Source: JAAURB01 sp049647265
GTDB lineage: Bacteria > Cyanobacteriota > Cyanobacteriia > Cyanobacteriales > Microcoleaceae
Length of the DNA stretch: 64,000 nucleotides
Direction: 5' to 3'
Assembly (NCBI GenBank): GCA_049647265.1
Contig: JBARXJ010000042.1
Location: forward strand, 55,192-119,191
The translations under genes were made by a program, and so were the position numbers. The notes under the pieces were generated by a model, which saw nothing but the letters and a program-made list of their open reading frames with translations, had not been told where the DNA came from and ran no database searches. Below are positions 62,760-64,000 of this stretch, piece after piece. Numbering within the stretch: the first letter of the stretch is position 1; each line of letters begins with the position of its first letter.

Positions 62760-63234
62760 CTATATCAGTGTGATAATTTTGTCTAAAATCTCGTCAGTAT
62801 CAAAGTGGCGGTCAATTTCATCAGGCATCCAGTCTATTAAACGCTCGAGAAAGTCAGCCAGTAACTGGCGTTGAGTTAAACTCAGGCTGTGAATTCGTTC
62901 TGGGTTCAAATGAAATAGGAACTGACTCAGGTAGTATTCCTCACCCGTTTTCAGGCATAAACGAGCCAATGCGGGTAAATAATACTGAAAACCTTCGTTT
63001 GTATTGATAAAACAAATGGGGTCCCAACCCGGATAACCCAACTGTTCAATAATAGTTGGTTTCGCGAGTATATCGAAGTAGGGTTTGATCGTGTTCGGCA
63101 CATTCACAACAGTGCTGATAATTACAAAAATGTGCAGGTTTCTCAACTCCGGAAAAAGCGGCTTCGATAGCATTGAGCAGGGATAAGGAATGAGCATCCT
63201 GCGCCTGGTGATTTAATGATTGCTTTGGGATCAC
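62760..63234 (-). pseudogene. Uncharacterised gene with internal frameshift
   Basis: The first part (ATG 63234) reads MIPKQSLNHQAQDAHSLSLLN, AIEAAFSGVEKPAHFCNY and QHCCECAEHDQTLLRYTRET, then leaves frame near 63055-63064. The next frame continues TIIEQLGYPGWDPICF and NTNEGFQYYLPALARLCL to TAG 62760. Joined, the two give a plausible 155-residue protein with a cysteine cluster (CNYQHCCEC), possibly metal-binding, and a YYLPALARL helix. One base gained or lost explains the break. Either part alone looks incomplete. The family resembles DUF6714-like proteins from memory, which I hold with low certainty. A sequencing error is possible. Confidence 0.7.
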
Positions 63235-63391
63235 AATGAGTTATTGTTTGTTTGATAATAGCATTAATACATTTAAAGCCCTCTACCATAAAGTAGAGTT
63301 TGAACTCTGTTTCCATCTATTCCAAATGAGTGAAGTAACTTACTTCTCTAGAGTGATTTAAAATCCAAGTGAAAACTGATAACTTAGTAAG
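63235..63391. other. Spacer upstream of the tandem array
   Basis: An AT-rich stretch of 157 bp with no frame. ACCATAAAGTAGAGTTTGAA and CTAGAGTGATTTAAAATCCAA are the only notable blocks. A promoter for the array or the pseudogene could lie here, but none is clear. Confidence 0.35.
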
Positions 63392-63497
63392 TGTCAGAAA
63401 CAAGCGTACCGAATGAAGGTTTTGCTGTTATGATTCATTGCTTATCACCGAAGGAGAGCGAACTGGCAGGTGAAAAGGCGGTACAGTTTCTGTGACA
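63392..63497 (+). ncRNA. Structured RNA motif, unit 1
   Basis: The closing stem is CAGAAAC (63395-63401) with GTTTCTG (63486-63492), and GTACCG (63406-63411) with CGGTAC (63479-63484). Inside are a hairpin AATGAA/TTCATT and a stem TCACC (63445-63449) with GGTGA (63469-63473). The loop of this second stem contains GAAGGAGAGCGAACTGGCA. The closing stem differs completely from units 2 and 3 but pairs as well. The strand of transcription is not known. Confidence 0.5.
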
Positions 63498-63637
63498 TCA
63501 ATTGATAATAGCGGTGTGGAGTTTTTATCGCTTCCTCTGTTTTATCATCATCGAGGTGGGGCGCAATCCTCAATCAGAACAGCCTGAGATGATGGACGCT
63601 AATTGTCAGTTTGGCATTATATATTAACCATAAAATC

Positions 63638-63727
63638 GTATTCTCAATGGATGAATGTTTTGCTGTTGTGATTCATTACGTCCGACCGAAGGAGAGCGAA
63701 CTGTCAGGTCGATGACATCGAGAATAC
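63638..63727 (+). ncRNA. Structured RNA motif, unit 2
   Basis: The closing stem is GTATTCTC (63638-63645) with GAGAATAC (63720-63727), a perfect 8 bp. The second stem is CGACC (63683-63687) with GGTCG (63707-63711). The loop is GAAGGAGAGCGAACTGTCA. Compared with unit 1, two base pairs of the second stem have changed on both sides (TCACC/GGTGA to CGACC/GGTCG). Confidence 0.5.
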
Positions 63728-63875
63728 CAATCCAGCAAGTTAACGATAGCGGTGTGGAGTTTTTATCGCTTCCTCTGTTTTATCATCATCGAGGTGGGGC
63801 GCAATCCTCAATCAGAACAGCCTGAGATGGTGGACGCTAATTGTTAGTTTGACCAAAACGAATTGAACATAGCAT

Positions 63876-63967
63876 TGTACTCTGAATGGATGAATGTTTT
63901 GCTGTTGTGATTCATTGCATCCGACCGAAGGAGAGCGAACTGTCAGGTCGATGACATCAAGAGTACA
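63876..63967 (+). ncRNA. Structured RNA motif, unit 3
   Basis: The closing stem is TGTACTCT (63876-63883) with AGAGTACA (63960-63967), again a perfect 8 bp and different from units 1 and 2. The second stem is CGACC (63922-63926) with GGTCG (63946-63950), and its loop is identical to that of unit 2. The unit's block B begins at 63985 and is cut by the window end. Confidence 0.5.
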
Positions 63968-64000
63968 GACTGAACGAATTGACGATAGCGGTGTGGAGTT

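Larger units (their letters stand above)
63392..64000. repeat. Tandem array of about 238-bp non-coding units (three copies seen)
   Basis: Three head-to-tail units share conserved blocks. CCGAAGGAGAGCGAACTG lies at 63448, 63686 and 63925. GCGGTGTGGAGTT lies at 63511, 63749 and 63988. Periods are 238 and 239 bp. Block B (about 63505-63617) is nearly identical in copies 1 and 2; the third copy is cut by the window end. Variable linkers separate the blocks. No frame of 60 or more codons crosses the array on either strand. Each unit can fold: see the three ncRNA entries. The combination of conserved sequence blocks and changing but complementary stems argues for a transcribed, structured RNA. Confidence 0.85.

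Noticed and set aside
63410..63730. Glycine riboswitch in the array (CCGAAGG, TCAGG)
   Set aside because: The conserved loop is similar, but the GAGAG partner strand and the usual P2/P3 layout are absent, and a 238-bp tandem array does not fit.
63392..64000. Integron cassette array or CRISPR
   Set aside because: No attC core sites, no integrase, and unit length and variable-stem pattern do not fit either.

Overview
The window looks like a chromosomal segment of a filamentous, non-heterocystous cyanobacterium related to Planktothrix, Limnoraphis, Lyngbya or Oscillatoria. This is inferred from many HIP1-type GCGATCGC octamers, moderate-to-low G+C, cyanobacterium-type signalling proteins (CheB/CheR-PAS, ethylene-receptor-like kinase, Rcp1-like regulator, Ser/Thr-kinase/AAA/histidine-kinase giant), IS200/IS605 relics and interspersed palindromic repeats. 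No rRNA, tRNA, CRISPR array or replication origin was recognised.

Layout. 0.5-6.3 kb: a membrane protein, then stand-alone CheB, CheR-PAS and a PAS/PAS hybrid histidine kinase. 6.3-10.6 kb: a GT2-GtrA glycosyltransferase, a histidine-type phosphatase and a CSLREA/beta-helix/RTX protein. 10.6-13.8 kb: glycolate dehydrogenase subunits GlcF and GlcE, with a LexA-box-like palindrome between them. 13.9-15.7 kb: a decayed hicAB pair and a pentapeptide-repeat protein with nuclease-A-inhibitor-like domains. 15.8-26.3 kb: housekeeping and lipid genes (disulfide oxidoreductase, PAP2 phosphatase, lipid kinase, CsbD, alanine racemase, GT4, RpiA, aldo/keto reductase, alpha/beta hydrolase). 26.7-34.7 kb: a phosphorelay cluster (ethylene-receptor-like kinase, small response regulator, two receiver-kinase proteins), then an RfaE1-like sugar kinase and another response regulator. 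34.9-39.5 kb: lipoyl synthase, an orphan DUF433 protein, a Nudix hydrolase and small membrane proteins. 39.5-44.4 kb: two transposon relics flanking nicotinate phosphoribosyltransferase. 44.8-62.7 kb: FtsH, a sensor kinase, a 2077-residue Ser/Thr kinase-histidine kinase, an MlaF-like ATPase, YvcK, an HD-type protein and a zinc-ribbon/adenylate cyclase/AAA/TPR protein. 62.7-64 kb: a frameshifted gene and a tandem array of about 238-bp non-coding units that runs off the end.

Together the genes are rich in signalling: at least six histidine kinase modules, six receiver domains, one Ser/Thr kinase and one nucleotide cyclase. Basic metabolism includes photorespiratory glycolate oxidation, the pentose phosphate pathway, NAD salvage, lipoate and cell-wall D-alanine.

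The most unusual signal is the array at 63.39-64.0 kb. Each unit can fold into a closing stem around two hairpins. The closing stem has a different sequence in each of the three copies but stays complementary, and a second stem also shows compensatory changes, so the array looks like a tandemly repeated structured RNA. Other points of interest are an ethylene-receptor-like sensor with Asn in place of the conserved Asp, an intact TnpB beside a dead TnpA, a ribbon-helix-helix gene divergent from a frameshifted TnpB, a Cys-rich mini-ORF, a possible multi-hairpin RNA at 37.7 kb and a toxin-antitoxin pair with lesions in both genes.
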